A stretch of 52,801 nt of DNA, from positions 1 to 52,801 of the forward strand of contig CACCYL010000011.1 in the NCBI GenBank assembly GCA_902550225.1. The letters run 5' to 3'. Source of the DNA: an uncultured Alphaproteobacteria bacterium (GTDB lineage: Bacteria; Pseudomonadota; Alphaproteobacteria; Methylaequorales; Methylaequoraceae). Of the stretch, positions 52,658 to 52,801 are shown piece by piece (within the stretch, counting starts at the first letter, position 1; each line of letters starts with the position of its first letter). The position numbers and the translations under genes are program-made. The notes beneath the pieces were generated by a model. That model searched no databases. It was given only the letters and a program-made list of their open reading frames with translations, and had not been told where the DNA came from.

Positions 52658-52801
52658 TGCATCTAAATGATTTAGATTATGAAATTCCAAAGGAACTGAT
52701 AGCTCTGCATCCCGTCAAACCTAGAGATAGTTCAAAATTAGTTGTTGTAGGTAAAAATAAAAGAATAATTAAGTTCAATGAAATTATAAATGAATTAAAT
52801 T
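52658..52801 (+). CDS. queA: tRNA ribosyltransferase-isomerase QueA, N-terminal part
   Basis: Forty-eight codons are visible before the right edge. They begin MHLNDLDYEIPKELIALHPV then KPRDSSKLVVVG, which is the conserved QueA N-terminus (D-Y-x-L-P-x-x-L-I-A-x-x-P at start, R-x-x-S-K-L-L). QueA transfers the ribosyl part of SAM to make epoxyqueuosine in tRNA. It starts 2 bases after the argE stop; ends outside the window. Confidence 0.88.

Noticed and set aside
1..52801. CRISPR arrays, rRNA genes, tRNA genes and intact insertion sequences.
   Set aside because: I saw no regularly spaced repeats, no rRNA or tRNA sequence, and no transposase anywhere in the window.

Overview
The window is strongly AT-rich with tightly packed genes, many 4-base ATGA overlaps and several convergent genes that abut or overlap. 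The gene families point to a streamlined, motile, free-living alphaproteobacterium. The evidence is the guaB-guaA pair, the icd/alaS/recA/dksA neighbourhood, a recA SOS box of the alphaproteobacterial form GTTC-N7-GTTC, a single-cysteine DksA and an eukaryote-like NADP isocitrate dehydrogenase. A marine lineage near Pelagibacterales or other AT-rich marine Alphaproteobacteria is plausible, but the sequence alone does not fix the taxon.

Region 1 (1-10715) is flagellar. It holds a flagellin cut by the left edge, an unrecognised 165-residue protein divergent from it, then a leftward run flgG, flgH, flgI, rod-binding protein (flgJ N-terminal/cheL-like), flgK and flgL. FlgK is about 1,700 residues, roughly three times the usual length, because of a large Ser/Thr-rich beta insertion with three related modules. 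Region 2 (10827-13646) holds small housekeeping and unknown genes: a SixA-like phosphatase, a HAD hydrolase, a redoxin and YjbQ. A strong promoter then precedes two tiny genes and a small membrane protein.

Region 3 (13651-23537) is for surface glycans: an O-antigen ligase/polymerase-like protein, a TPR-glycosyltransferase, and a leftward operon encoding a GT2 enzyme, RfbF, RfbG, a C-methyltransferase, an epimerase/reductase and a split transketolase. The operon looks like a pathway to an unusual modified CDP-6-deoxy sugar. A 394-bp non-coding stretch follows.

Region 4 (23932-41270) is core genome: guaA/guaB, rlmE/ppx, an RND adaptor-permease pair, pssA/psd/LysM protein, icd, alaS, recA with an SOS box, dksA, and a GmhB-like phosphatase.

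Region 5 (41271-50751) looks like an acquired formate-oxidation island. The N-terminal half of a tyrosine recombinase, lacking its catalytic domain, runs in frame into a NAD-dependent formate dehydrogenase beta subunit (NuoE-NuoF type). The alpha subunit, an OFA-family transporter, mobA, fdhD and moaA follow. Region 6 (50755-52801) returns to core genes: nadK, argE and the start of queA.

The most unusual observation is the recombinase/formate dehydrogenase chimera. It suggests that a deletion or recombination event placed the enzyme under the expression signals of a dead integrase. The next most unusual is the giant, repeat-bearing FlgK paired with a minimal flagellin.
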